Below, one piece after another: positions 40,923 through 50,158 of a stretch of DNA of 64,000 nt. This stretch comes from Moheibacter stercoris (GTDB taxonomy: Bacteria; Bacteroidota; Bacteroidia; Flavobacteriales; Weeksellaceae). Below the pieces are notes generated by a model. The model was given only the letters and a program-made list of their open reading frames with translations, was not told the origin of the DNA and ran no database searches. The translations under genes and the position numbers were made by a program. The first letter of the stretch is position 1. Every line of letters starts with the position of its first letter. Where the stretch lies: NCBI RefSeq assembly GCF_040545805.1, contig NZ_JBEPMO010000004.1:1-64000 (forward strand), read 5' to 3'.

Positions 40923-42431
40923 TTAAGCGTTAACTTCCGCCAACATTTTCTCTCCGTGCTCAATCACATCTTCGATTGTACCTTTCAAGTTAAATGCTGC
41001 TTCTGGATATTGATCCACTTCACCGTCTAAGATCATGTTAAATCCTTTGATGGTATCTTTGATATCAACCAAAACTCCAGGGTTACCTGTAAACTGCTCA
41101 GCTACGTGGAACGGTTGAGATAAGAAACGTTGAACACGTCTTGCACGGTGTACAACCAATTTATCTTCTTCTGACAATTCCTCCATACCTAAGATCGCGA
41201 TGATATCTTGTAATGCTTTGTAACGTTGTAAGATTTCTTTTACTCTTTGCGCACAATCATAATGCTCATCTCCTAAAATTTGAGGAGTCAAGATTCTTGA
41301 AGTAGAATCCAATGGATCTACCGCTGGGTAAATACCCAAAGAAGCAATCTTACGAGACAATACGGTTGTAGCATCTAAGTGAGCAAAGGTTGTTGCTGGT
41401 GCCGGGTCAGTTAAGTCATCCGCAGGTACGTAAACCGCCTGAACTGATGTAATAGACCCTCTTTTTGTTGAAGTAATACGCTCTTGCATCGCACCCATCT
41501 CAGTTGCCAAAGTTGGTTGGTAACCTACCGCTGAAGGCATACGTCCTAACAAAGCCGAAACCTCAGAACCTGCTTGTGTAAAACGGAAGATGTTGTCGAT
41601 AAAGAATAATACGTCACGTCCTTGACCTGAACCATCACCATCACGGTAGTACTCAGCCAATGTCAATCCTGACAAAGCAACACGAGCACGTGCTCCCGGA
41701 GGCTCATTCATCTGTCCAAATACGAAAGCAGCTTTCGATTCTTTCATGATTTCTTTGTCAACTTTTGACAAATCCCATCCTCCTTCTTCCATTGAATGCA
41801 TGAATTCATCACCATATTTAATAATTCCTGCTTCCAACATCTCACGAAGTAAGTCATTTCCTTCACGGGTTCTTTCACCCACTCCAGCAAATACTGACAA
41901 ACCTCCGTGTCCTTTTGCAATATTGTTAATCAACTCCTGAATCAATACGGTTTTACCAACACCCGCACCTCCAAACAATCCAATCTTACCTCCTTTTGCA
42001 TAAGGCTCGATCAAGTCGATTACTTTGATACCAGTGTATAAAACTTCTGATGAAGTCGATAAATCTTCAAATTTCGGTGCTGGACGGTGGATTGGTAATC
42101 CTCCCGCTCTGTCGATATTTCCTAAACCGTCGATAGCATCTCCTACCACGTTGAAGGTACGACCATTAATAGCATCTCCAATAGGCATTGTGATTGGAGC
42201 TCCCAATTCTCTTACTTCTTGACCTCTGCTCAATCCGTCAGTAGAATCCATTGCAATACAACGAACTGTATCTTCTCCAATGTGTTGTTCAACCTCCAAA
42301 ATCAAAGATTCTTTTCCTTCTCTTGGGATTTCTAACGCATCATAAATGTTCGGAAGATTTTCAGCGTTTTCAAATACAACGTCAATAACCGGTCCAATGA
42401 TTTGTGCAATTTTGCCTGTATGGTTTGCCAT
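40923..42431 (-). CDS. atpD: F1F0 ATP synthase beta subunit
   Basis: The 502-residue protein has the P-loop GGAGVGKTVLIQELINNIAK (about 154-173), Walker B DVLFFIDNIFRFTQAGSEVS and the catalytic domain elements GRDVL and VVHRARRVQRFLSQPFHVAE. It is the catalytic subunit of the rotary ATP synthase at the inner-membrane face. A -7 box lies 33 bp upstream (42465-42472). No other ATP synthase gene is in the window apart from atpC. Confidence 0.97.
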   Translation of the reverse strand: MANHTGKIAQIIGPVIDVVFENAENLPNIYDALEIPREGKESLILEVEQHIGEDTVRCIAMDSTDGLSRGQEVRELGAPITMPIGDAINGRTFNVVGDAIDGLGNIDRAGGLPIHRPAPKFEDLSTSSEVLYTGIKVIDLIEPYAKGGKIGLFGGAGVGKTVLIQELINNIAKGHGGLSVFAGVGERTREGNDLLREMLEAGIIKYGDEFMHSMEEGGWDLSKVDKEIMKESKAAFVFGQMNEPPGARARVALSGLTLAEYYRDGDGSGQGRDVLFFIDNIFRFTQAGSEVSALLGRMPSAVGYQPTLATEMGAMQERITSTKRGSITSVQAVYVPADDLTDPAPATTFAHLDATTVLSRKIASLGIYPAVDPLDSTSRILTPQILGDEHYDCAQRVKEILQRYKALQDIIAILGMEELSEEDKLVVHRARRVQRFLSQPFHVAEQFTGNPGVLVDIKDTIKGFNMILDGEVDQYPEAAFNLKGTIEDVIEHGEKMLAEVNA

Positions 42432-42464
42432 TATTTTAAAAATTAAGTGTTGTTAAATTTTGCG

Positions 42465-42472
42465 CAAATATA
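42465..42472 (-). promoter_or_regulatory. -7 promoter box for atpDC
   Basis: On the minus strand the box is TATATTTG, an exact TAnnTTTG, 33 bp upstream of the atpD start. The remaining sequence up to the catalase gene (about 310 bp from 42432) holds AT-rich DNA, the candidate operator at 42677 and a TATCTTTA box at 42713-42720; I see no other gene or RNA in it. Confidence 0.5.
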
Positions 42473-42676
42473 AGGCAATCAACTGATTCTAATAGCATCA
42501 ATTATAAGATTTTTATCAGTATTTATTCTTATCCAATATTTCAATTGAAAATATCTGATTCAGAATGCTGTATAGGATTCGAAACAATTTCTTCATCACC
42601 AATATTTTAATTTTCGCTTGGCAAATTCTTTCCATAAAATCATGAAAAAATTCATCCATGTTAAATTAAGTTAAAA

Positions 42677-42690
42677 ATGAAACGTTTCAT
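42677..42690. promoter_or_regulatory. Perfect 14-bp palindrome upstream of the catalase gene, candidate operator
   Basis: ATGAAACGTTTCAT is fully self-complementary. It lies 51 bp before the catalase ATG and 22 bp before a TATCTTTA -7-like box (42713-42720), so it would sit at about -35 to -48 of that promoter. The core GAAACGTTTC resembles LacI/GalR-type operators; that match is inference. Confidence 0.5.
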
Positions 42691-42740
42691 GACAATTATC
42701 AGCTAAAACTAATATCTTTAATGCAAACTAGTTTAACCTA

Positions 42741-44867
42741 ATGAAGAACGACATGAAAAAACAAAAATCAAGTCAAAACCCAAACATTGACAAAAATCTA
42801 ATCGACAATTCCAATAAAATTTTAACTACCAACGACGGCGTTCCCATTCACGACAATAACAATACGTTGAAAGCAGGAAATCGCGGTCCATCCCTACAAC
42901 AAGATCACATTTATTTTGACAAACTCATGCATTTTGATCGGGAACGAATTCCAGAAAGAGTCGTTCACGCAAGAGGTTCTGCTGCTCATGGATTTTTTGA
43001 AGCAACCGCAGATGTGTCGGAATACACCTCTGCGAAATTCCTCAAAAAAGGAACCGTTACGCCTGTCTTTACACGTTTTTCAACAGTCGCTGGATTCAAA
43101 GGATCTACCGATTTGGCCCGTGATGTTCGTGGTTTTTCCGTAAAATTTTATACCGAGGAAGGAAATTATGATTTAGTCGGAAATAATATTCCCGTTTTCT
43201 TTATTCAAGATGCGATGAACTTTCCCGATTTGGTTCATGCCGTAAAACCTGAGCCCAACAATGAAATGCCTCAAGCCGCTTCAGCTCATGACACCTTTTG
43301 GGACTTTATTTCCTTAATGCCAGAATCGGCTCATATGATTATGTGGGTAATGTCTGACCGCGCGATCCCAAGAAGTTTACGCATGATGGAAGGTTTCGGT
43401 GTTCATACCTTCAAATTTGTCAACAAAGACGGAAAAGGAACCTTTGTGAAATTTCATTGGCGTCCAAAATTAGGAACCCATTCCGTAGCTTGGAATGAAG
43501 CCCAAAAAATTTCCGGATTCAATTCTGATTTTCACAGACAAGATTTATGGGAAGCGATTGAAGAGGGCAATTATCCGCAATGGGATTTGGGTGTTCAATT
43601 GATTCCAGAAGAAGATGAATTAAAATACTCCTTTGACATCCTCGACCCAACCAAAATAATTCCAGAAGAATTGATTCCACTGAAAATCATCGGAACCATG
43701 ACGTTGAATCGAAATCCGGAAAATTTCTTTGCAGAAAACGAACAATCGGCTTTTGATCCAGGACGAGTTGTTCCAGGAATCGATTTTTCCAATGATCCGC
43801 TTTTACAAGGAAGAATATTCTCCTATATGGATACCCAAAACTACCGTTTAGGTGGACCTAATTTCCATGAATTACCGATTAACCGACCTTTGAACGGCAA
43901 ACACAACAACCAGAAAGATGGATTTGGAAAGGTGGACATTTTGAAAGGTGCCGTTAGTTATTTCCCAAATAGCAAAATGGATGGATGCCCATACCAAGCG
44001 ATGCTCAGAGGCGAACAAGGATTTGAATCGCACAAAGAAAAAATTAAAGCCGAAAAAGTTCGTGAACGATCTGATTCATTTGCCGATCATTTTTCTCAGG
44101 CAACATTGTTTTTCAATTCGCAAAGTCCAGAAGAGCAAGATCACATCATCAATGCCTTGAGTTTTGAATTATCAAAAGTCAAAGAGGCAAAAATTAGAGA
44201 ACGAGTTTTGGCGATTTTGAATCAAATCGAAGGGAAATTGGCGAAAAAAGTCGGAGATAATTTAGGTCTAACTCCTCCAAAAGAATTGGATGAATTGACT
44301 TTAAAGTTCGCACGACAAAACCACCCCAACTATCCAATCAAACCCAAAAAACAAGAAGTTAAAAAATCCGAAGCGTTGAGTATGAAAGTAAAAGATGGAG
44401 AAGGAACAATTGAAACCCGAAAAGTGGCTTTTCTTATCGATGAAGGCGCGAGTAAATCTTCAGTCGACAAAATGAAATCCGCTTTGGAAAAAGAAGGAGC
44501 TTCGGCTGTAATGATTGCTTCCAAAGTCGGAAAACTGACATTTGACGATGGGTCCACTACAGAAATTCAACATTCTTATTTGACCGAAGCCTCTGTTTGT
44601 TACGATGCATTCTTCACTCCAGAAGGAAAACATGTAAAAGATTTGGCCAAAAATCCAGATTATATCCATTTCTTAAATGAAGGTTATCGACATTGTAAAG
44701 CCATTTCGTTTGCAAAAGGCGCAGAGGAATTAGCCAAAAAAGCATTTATTGAAAAAGATGCTGCTGTTATTTTTGAATCCAAAGATGATTTACACAATGA
44801 TTTCATCGCTGCCATGAAAAAACATCGTTTATGGGAACGTGAAAAACCAAGAAAAGTTCCCGCATAA
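42741..44867 (+). CDS. katE: Large-subunit (clade II) heme catalase with C-terminal GATase1-like domain
   Basis: The 708-residue protein matches clade II catalases: N-terminal extension, distal histidine in RVVHARGSAAHGFFE (His76), GNNIPVFF asparagine region (about 147-154), and proximal tyrosine motif IFSYMDTQNYRLGG (about 355-368). After about 500 residues a C-terminal domain follows, resembling a class I glutamine amidotransferase fold (MKVKDGEGTIETRKVAFLID, then an acidic C-terminal part). It breaks down hydrogen peroxide. The start could be either ATG at 42741 or 42753. A palindrome upstream may be an operator. Confidence 0.95.
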   Translation: MKNDMKKQKSSQNPNIDKNLIDNSNKILTTNDGVPIHDNNNTLKAGNRGPSLQQDHIYFDKLMHFDRERIPERVVHARGSAAHGFFEATADVSEYTSAKFLKKGTVTPVFTRFSTVAGFKGSTDLARDVRGFSVKFYTEEGNYDLVGNNIPVFFIQDAMNFPDLVHAVKPEPNNEMPQAASAHDTFWDFISLMPESAHMIMWVMSDRAIPRSLRMMEGFGVHTFKFVNKDGKGTFVKFHWRPKLGTHSVAWNEAQKISGFNSDFHRQDLWEAIEEGNYPQWDLGVQLIPEEDELKYSFDILDPTKIIPEELIPLKIIGTMTLNRNPENFFAENEQSAFDPGRVVPGIDFSNDPLLQGRIFSYMDTQNYRLGGPNFHELPINRPLNGKHNNQKDGFGKVDILKGAVSYFPNSKMDGCPYQAMLRGEQGFESHKEKIKAEKVRERSDSFADHFSQATLFFNSQSPEEQDHIINALSFELSKVKEAKIRERVLAILNQIEGKLAKKVGDNLGLTPPKELDELTLKFARQNHPNYPIKPKKQEVKKSEALSMKVKDGEGTIETRKVAFLIDEGASKSSVDKMKSALEKEGASAVMIASKVGKLTFDDGSTTEIQHSYLTEASVCYDAFFTPEGKHVKDLAKNPDYIHFLNEGYRHCKAISFAKGAEELAKKAFIEKDAAVIFESKDDLHNDFIAAMKKHRLWEREKPRKVPA

Positions 44868-44873
44868 GGATTT

Positions 44874-44899
44874 AGCCCTCATTTTAGAGGGCTTTTTTA
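44874..44899 (+). terminator. Terminator of the catalase gene
   Basis: AGCCCTC (44874-44880) pairs with GAGGGCT (44887-44893) and is followed by six T. It lies 7 bp beyond the stop. Confidence 0.85.
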
Positions 44900-44933
44900 T
44901 AACATCTAATTTCCAAATCCTTTCAGAACTCTT

Positions 44934-44941
44934 TACCTTTG
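44934..44941 (+). promoter_or_regulatory. -7 promoter box for ribF, unusually close to the start codon
   Basis: TACCTTTG matches TAnnTTTG exactly and ends 6 bp before the ribF ATG at 44948. Transcription would begin at or next to the start codon, implying a leaderless or nearly leaderless message. No TTTG is visible at -33. Confidence 0.5.
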
Positions 44942-44947
44942 CATTCA

Positions 44948-45877
44948 ATGAAAATTTTCCACGACATTTCCACTTGCCGCGAGGTAAAGAATCCTATTTT
45001 AACGTTAGGAATGTTTGATGGCGTTCACATTGGTCATCAAGCCATCATCCAAAAGTTAAATGAAATTGCAGCGGAAATGCATGGCGAAAGCACTTTGCTT
45101 ACGTTTGAACCTCATCCGAGAATTGTACTAAAAAAGGATGTAGATGGTTTAGAGCTATTGACCACTTTGGAAGAAAAAATTTCATTGCTTCAAAAATCTG
45201 GTTTAGAAAATTTGATTCTTCATGAATTCACTCCTGAATTTGCGTGTCTGAGTTCAGAAGAATTTGTCAAAGAATTATTGGTCAATCACATTGGGATTCA
45301 CACCATCATCATTGGACATGATCATCAATTTGGAAAGGATCGTTCGGGAAATTTTGAACAATTGCAAGAACTTTCCAAAGAATTCGGATTTCAACTTATA
45401 CGACTCGATGAAATTAAATCGGGTGATTTTTTGGTGAGTTCGACTGAAATTCGAAATGCACTAAAAGGGGCAAACCTCGATTTGGTTAAAAAAGGTTTAG
45501 GTCGAAATTATCGTTTTTCAGGTCAGGTTGAACATGGAGACAAATTGGGAAGAACTTTGGGTTTCCCAACTGCCAATTTAAAATTGGACGCCTACAAATT
45601 AGTCCCTAAAAATGGTGTCTATTTCGTCAAGGTTATCCGTGAAAATCAAATTCACAAAGGTCTTTTGAGCGTTGGAACTCGTCCAACGGTAACCAATTCC
45701 AATGAAAAACGAGTGGAAGTTTTCATCTTGGATTTCGATCAAGAAGTTTATGGAGAAACTCTAGAAGTGGAAGTTTTGGAATTCATTCGTGAGGACATGA
45801 AATTTGATTCTTTGGAAGCATTGGTTGAGCAAATGAATTTGGACTTAGAATTTGCAATTGAACATCCTATAAATTAA
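44948..45877 (+). CDS. ribF: Bifunctional riboflavin kinase/FAD synthetase RibF
   Basis: I use the ATG at 44948 (309 residues); the TTG at 44939 lies inside the -7 box. The N-terminal adenylyltransferase domain has LTLGMFDGVHIGHQAI with the HIGH-type motif and GHDHQFGKDRSGNFE; SSTEIRNALKGANLD follows. The C-terminal riboflavin-kinase domain has GRTLGFPTANLKLDAYKLVP and KNGVYFVKV. It makes FMN and FAD from riboflavin and ATP. Flavoproteins elsewhere in the window (ETF, the FNR-type reductase) depend on these products. Confidence 0.95.
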   Translation: MKIFHDISTCREVKNPILTLGMFDGVHIGHQAIIQKLNEIAAEMHGESTLLTFEPHPRIVLKKDVDGLELLTTLEEKISLLQKSGLENLILHEFTPEFACLSSEEFVKELLVNHIGIHTIIIGHDHQFGKDRSGNFEQLQELSKEFGFQLIRLDEIKSGDFLVSSTEIRNALKGANLDLVKKGLGRNYRFSGQVEHGDKLGRTLGFPTANLKLDAYKLVPKNGVYFVKVIRENQIHKGLLSVGTRPTVTNSNEKRVEVFILDFDQEVYGETLEVEVLEFIREDMKFDSLEALVEQMNLDLEFAIEHPIN

Positions 45878-45900
45878 TTTTAAGCACCTTAGCGCTTAAA

Positions 45901-46107
45901 ATGAACCTACTTCAATTCTATTGGTAACAACTTACCACAAATGCTTTTCAATTTGCTGGAAGAACCAATCGACCCGACTTTTGGAAATTTACATCTATCC
46001 AATTGTTCATTATATTTTGTTTGATTGTCCTAATTGTTTTCATAATTCAAGAATCCGATGAATTCGAAAATAAATATGGACCCAATCCAAACTTTATTCA
46101 AGAATAA
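45901..46107 (+). pseudogene. Decayed DUF805 membrane-protein gene
   Basis: From the ATG at 45901 the frame reads MNLLQFYW, a TAA stop at 45925-45927, then continues open for 59 codons to 46107. The sequence after the stop begins QLTTNAFQFAGRTNRPDFW and ends NKYGPNPNFIQE, matching the start (FQGRARRSEYW) and end (NKWGPNPKEI) of the intact DUF805 gene 35 bp downstream. A C-to-T change making the TAA from CAA plus a deletion of the middle (about 70-80 codons by comparison) explains it. Confidence 0.75.
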
Positions 46108-46142
46108 TTTACTAATTTTAAGAAAATTAAAACTATATTATT

Positions 46143-46580
46143 ATGATTGAATGGTACAAAAAAGTTGTATTTGAAAACTACGTTAACTTCCAAGGAAGAG
46201 CAAGAAGAAGTGAATATTGGTATTTTACGTTATGTAATTTTATAATCTCTTTGGTTCTTTACATTCCTTTATTGGCCTCAGGAGGAATGGATGCGATGGC
46301 TATGCAGGGAGGCGGATCTCCTTCTGGTATATTTTGGTTATTTTATATCGTGTATTTATTGTATTCTTTAGCTGTTTTGCTACCATCACTAGGCGTTCTT
46401 GTGAGAAGATTGCATGATATTGGAAAAAGTGGATGGTTTTTCTTAATTGTTTTGATTCCTTTAGTCGGACCTATCATCATGCTTGTATGGTTGTTTACTG
46501 ACAGCGAACCAGGGACTAACAAATGGGGACCAAATCCTAAAGAAATCAATCCAGAAATTGGAGATATAGGAAAATACTAA
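46143..46580 (+). CDS. DUF805 family inner-membrane protein
   Basis: The 145-residue protein has the DUF805 start YVNFQGRARRSEYWYFTLCN, four membrane segments, the RRLHDIGKSGWFFL motif and the ending EPGTNKWGPNPKE. The function of the family is unknown. It is followed 32 bp later by a lipoprotein gene. A damaged relative lies directly upstream (45901-46107). Confidence 0.85.
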   Translation: MIEWYKKVVFENYVNFQGRARRSEYWYFTLCNFIISLVLYIPLLASGGMDAMAMQGGGSPSGIFWLFYIVYLLYSLAVLLPSLGVLVRRLHDIGKSGWFFLIVLIPLVGPIIMLVWLFTDSEPGTNKWGPNPKEINPEIGDIGKY

Positions 46581-46612
46581 ATTTAAAAACTAAAAAAAGG
46601 TTCATACGTATT

Positions 46613-47317
46613 ATGAAAATTAACTTAAAAAAAATTATCCCATTTATAGGAATTCTAAGTTTCTATTGGATCTTTTCTTGTCAAGACAAAAAAGATGAAT
46701 CCGTAGAAAGTATCGAAATTGAAGAAGCTCCGGAATTGGTTGTGGTGGAAGAGAAAACAGATGAAGGTATTTTTTCCGAATTTGAATCGCAACCCGCGAT
46801 GAAAAATTGGCTAAGCTATCATCAATCCAAAGAATCTCCACTAAATCTTTCCAAGTTCAATTTGCAAGAACCTCAAAAATTGGAGATTATTCCTGGAAAT
46901 GTAAAAGGAAATTTCGAAGCTGATTTTGATAAAACCTATGAACCTTTTTTAATCTACAATCCTTCAAAAACCATGTATTTGGATATTGACAGTTACAACT
47001 GGGAAGTTGGAAAAGATGGATTTCCCATGTACAACTCAGATTCTGAAATCAATTTGGTCAATTTAGCCGACAAAACCATTAATCGAGTTGCCTACTATGG
47101 CCCTTCGTATTGGGTGGAAGATGCCTTTTGGGTAACAGATTCTATTTTTGCTTTGCTCGAAAACAACGATGAAAACCAACCTTCCATTTTAATTGTCAAT
47201 TTGAAACAAAATAAAATTTCTACCTATACCTACGAAGATAGTTTACGAAATCAAACTGCAGACAGAAGCTACATCAAGAAACGTTTGTCTGACAAAGGGA
47301 TTAAAGTAAGTCCTTAA
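46613..47317 (+). CDS. Predicted lipoprotein, unknown
   Basis: The 234-residue protein has a signal with lipobox YWIFSC (cysteine at about residue 23), then an acidic stretch (ESVESIEIEEAPELVVVEEK) and a globular domain with LLENNDENQPSILIVNLKQ near the C-terminus. No family is recognised. It may be cotranscribed with the DUF805 gene. The stop codon shares TTAA with that of the convergent TPR gene. Confidence 0.6.
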   Translation: MKINLKKIIPFIGILSFYWIFSCQDKKDESVESIEIEEAPELVVVEEKTDEGIFSEFESQPAMKNWLSYHQSKESPLNLSKFNLQEPQKLEIIPGNVKGNFEADFDKTYEPFLIYNPSKTMYLDIDSYNWEVGKDGFPMYNSDSEINLVNLADKTINRVAYYGPSYWVEDAFWVTDSIFALLENNDENQPSILIVNLKQNKISTYTYEDSLRNQTADRSYIKKRLSDKGIKVSP

Positions 47318-48297
47318 TCTGCCCAATTCAGATTGTATTTTTTCAAAATGGCTTTGAATTGATCTATTTGATTCTTTTTTTCCATCTGAAAATACAATAC
47401 CGAAATCATATGTTCCGCATCTGTACGATAAGGTGATTTGATGTCCAAATAACCTATGTAAGCTTTACAGGCATAGTCCAAAGCCAATTCAGGTTGATCT
47501 AAATGATCGGTATAAATATGTGCCAATCCATAGTAAACTTCAGGATCTCCCGGATATATTTTCCCAAGTCTTTCGTAGGCTTCAATCGCTTTCTTGAAAT
47601 CCTTTTGATAAACATACACAATAGCAGAATTCTGCAATGGCATTTTTCCGGCTGGATCTAATTTTAGGGAATTTTCATACGCCTCAATTGCTTTGTCAAA
47701 TTGATTCATTCGGCGATAATTCAAGCCCATATTGTCCCAAGCAAAGGCAAAATTCGGATCGATTCGAAGAGCTTCTCTGTAATATTCATTCGCTTTTTCA
47801 AAATTCTGATCTTTGGATTCCAGAACACCCAACTCATAAAAACGTAAGGCTTCGGGATTTTTTGAGACCGATTTTTCATTAGGCATATCATTGGAAGCAA
47901 CTTTTTCAATCATGGATTCACAATTTTGCATCAAATAGCGCTCAATTTTGTAATAATAATCTCTGTATTCTTGTGAATTCTTATTGAAATCAATTGCAAT
48001 TTCTACATCACCTTTCGATTCAACCACATGCTCTCCTTCACCCTTGTCAAGATAGGTTTCGAGTGGAGCCAAAGTTTGATTTAACTTTAACATCAATTGC
48101 AAGCCATCTGTTTGTTCATCGATACAACCACTGATATCGTTGATTACTTTTATTTTTTCTCGATTTTGAACTGCAATAGAATCGATGCATTGACATGCTT
48201 TATCGGAAATTTGTTTTAGTATTTTTTCTTCATCCAACATTTGGGCAAAAAGAGGTTGCGACAGAACAGAAATAGTTAGGAGTAAAATTTGTTTCAT
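47314..48297 (-). CDS. Secreted tetratricopeptide-repeat protein
   Basis: The 327-residue protein has a signal peptide (1-18, LSQPLFAQ) and at least three tandem TPR units (about 165-270): NFEKANEYYREALRIDPNFA, QFDKAIEAYENSLKLDPAGK, DFKKAIEAYERLGKIYPGDP. The N-terminal half (about 20-150) has a cysteine pair motif ISDKACQCIDSI and no recognised domain. It probably works as a periplasmic or outer-membrane scaffold. It is convergent and 4-bp overlapping with the lipoprotein gene. Confidence 0.75.
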   Translation of the reverse strand: MKQILLLTISVLSQPLFAQMLDEEKILKQISDKACQCIDSIAVQNREKIKVINDISGCIDEQTDGLQLMLKLNQTLAPLETYLDKGEGEHVVESKGDVEIAIDFNKNSQEYRDYYYKIERYLMQNCESMIEKVASNDMPNEKSVSKNPEALRFYELGVLESKDQNFEKANEYYREALRIDPNFAFAWDNMGLNYRRMNQFDKAIEAYENSLKLDPAGKMPLQNSAIVYVYQKDFKKAIEAYERLGKIYPGDPEVYYGLAHIYTDHLDQPELALDYACKAYIGYLDIKSPYRTDAEHMISVLYFQMEKKNQIDQFKAILKKYNLNWAD

Positions 48298-48353
48298 TGT
48301 AGGAATAATTGATTCTACAATTTACATAAATATTTGAGTTTTAGAATAGAATT

Positions 48354-48382
48354 AAAAAAATCCATCAAAATTAGATGGATTT
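48354..48382 (-). terminator. Terminator of the subtilase gene
   Basis: AAATCCATC (48358-48366) pairs with GATGGATTT (48374-48382), with an A run at 48354-48360 as the U tract on the minus strand. Confidence 0.8.
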
Positions 48383-48403
48383 CTTACTTCTTTTCATGTC
48401 TGA

Positions 48404-50014
48404 TTATTTTTTAATAATCTTCTTTATTACCTGTTGACCATTTTCCAATTGTACCTTCAACACATAAACTCCATTGGGCAAATCTTGGATATTCAACTCT
48501 GATATAGCTTTCATTTTTCGAACTATTTTCCCTTCAACTGAAATCAATTGCAAAGAATGAATGTTTTTGTCGGATTGAATATTGATCAAACCTGAAGTTG
48601 GATTCGGATAAACAACCACGTTATTTTTCGAATCTATATCCACCACCGACATCAAAGAGTTATGAGCCAATTCAAAATTTGGAATACCATAGCCTAATTG
48701 ATTGGTTGGATTGGTATATCGACTAGCGGTCTGACGAACAATTTGTCTTAAATCAGATGGCAAAACTTCGGGATTTGCTTGAATGAAACAAGCCATCGCT
48801 CCAGCCATGATAGGCGACGAAAACGAAGTTCCGTTGGAATAATCAATATTTCCATTGACACGAATGATGGCAGCATCGCGACCCCTTGCAGTAACATCGG
48901 GTTTTATACGTCCGTCTGCACTTGGTCCATAAGAAGAAAATCCAGCCGAAATCCCATATTGATCCACGGCTCCAATGGTAAATACATCAACTCCATCGGC
49001 AGGAGCTGTAATATAATGCCATGCAGAGTTTCCTGAATTTCCCGCTGAGTTCACGACCATAATTCCTTTTTCAGCTGCAATTTGAGCACCTCGTGTAATA
49101 AAAGCTGTTTGACCATCCATATCTTCGTACACATAATTGTAGCGAGGATCATCAAATTCATTGTACCCCAAAGAGGTGTTGATTACGTCAACTCCTAAAT
49201 AATCCGCGCGTTCGGCTGCAGAAATCCAGTGAACTTCTTCATCTGGCAATTCATGATCGGTATTTTCGGTGATGAACAAATAATAATCTGCATCGATAGC
49301 AGTTCCTACGTATTGGTTTTCAATATAGGCACCAATGGTCGATAAAACCATGGTTCCATGAGTTCCACGCGCATAAATATTTTCATTGTTCTCGATGAAA
49401 TTGTATCCCCCTTTAATTTGACCATTGTTTCGAATGTAACTAAAGGCTCCTAAACTATTCACACCAGGAAATCCGTTATCCATAACGGCAATGGTAATTC
49501 CCTCACCTGTAAAACCTAAATTATGAAGGTACTCCAATTTGAGTTGTTTTACTTGTTCATCCGTAACTCCATAGTTAAAATCCATTTCACCATCTGTTCC
49601 AATAGTACCGATAGGCTCATTGGCAAATTTATCGGGTTGTGGGTTATAGACTTCCGGCCCATCAACCCGAACGAATGATTCTACCTCTGACACAAACGGC
49701 AAGGCTTCCAATTGACTAACCTGAGCATTGCTTACCCAAGCAAAGACTCCGTTGAACCATTTGGAAACCGCAATAGGCGTTACACCCAAATTTTCCACTT
49801 GAGTGACATAGGATGGTTCCACCGGAACATCTTGTAAATTGAAGGGAATATTGTATTTAGCTCGACGATCAATCGCTTTCTGCGTCAACATTTCCAATGG
49901 ATTATCATAAAAATGTTGAGCATTGGGTTTGTCTTCAAATTTGATCAAAACCAAATCTTGGGAGAACAACCACCCACAAAATAAGAGAAAGATTAGGGTT
50001 AAAAATTGTTTCAT
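48404..50014 (-). CDS. T9SS-secreted subtilisin-like serine protease (S8)
   Basis: The 536-residue precursor has a signal peptide (1-19), an N-terminal inhibitor-like region to about 150, and an S8 catalytic domain with Asp179 (AVMDNGFPG), His219 (ARGTHGTM), oxyanion Asn325 (NSAGNSG) and Ser397 (GTSFSSPIMAGA). The C-terminal T9SS sorting domain spans about 462-536 (VYPNPTSGLINIQSDKNIHS; PNGVYVLKVQLENGQQ; KKIIKK). It should be secreted and processed on or beyond the outer surface. It is a single-gene transcript with its own terminator. Confidence 0.92.
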   Translation of the reverse strand: MKQFLTLIFLLFCGWLFSQDLVLIKFEDKPNAQHFYDNPLEMLTQKAIDRRAKYNIPFNLQDVPVEPSYVTQVENLGVTPIAVSKWFNGVFAWVSNAQVSQLEALPFVSEVESFVRVDGPEVYNPQPDKFANEPIGTIGTDGEMDFNYGVTDEQVKQLKLEYLHNLGFTGEGITIAVMDNGFPGVNSLGAFSYIRNNGQIKGGYNFIENNENIYARGTHGTMVLSTIGAYIENQYVGTAIDADYYLFITENTDHELPDEEVHWISAAERADYLGVDVINTSLGYNEFDDPRYNYVYEDMDGQTAFITRGAQIAAEKGIMVVNSAGNSGNSAWHYITAPADGVDVFTIGAVDQYGISAGFSSYGPSADGRIKPDVTARGRDAAIIRVNGNIDYSNGTSFSSPIMAGAMACFIQANPEVLPSDLRQIVRQTASRYTNPTNQLGYGIPNFELAHNSLMSVVDIDSKNNVVVYPNPTSGLINIQSDKNIHSLQLISVEGKIVRKMKAISELNIQDLPNGVYVLKVQLENGQQVIKKIIKK

Positions 50015-50158
50015 GTGTATGTTATTTGAAGGTGAAATTTACGGATATTTTCTGATTTAAGGTCAATTAGATTTGGATTGAATTGACTTTCTCATGAATC
50101 AAAATTCCAAAAAAAATCGCCCCAAAATGAGACGATTGATGTTTTATTTCTATTGAAT

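Noticed and set aside
42473..42660. Gene or RNA in the gap before the catalase
   Set aside because: I see only AT-rich DNA with imperfect small palindromes and no open frame or conserved RNA fold I recognise.
50100..50145. Terminator of gdhA
   Set aside because: The only candidate stem (ATCG/CGAT) is too short to support.
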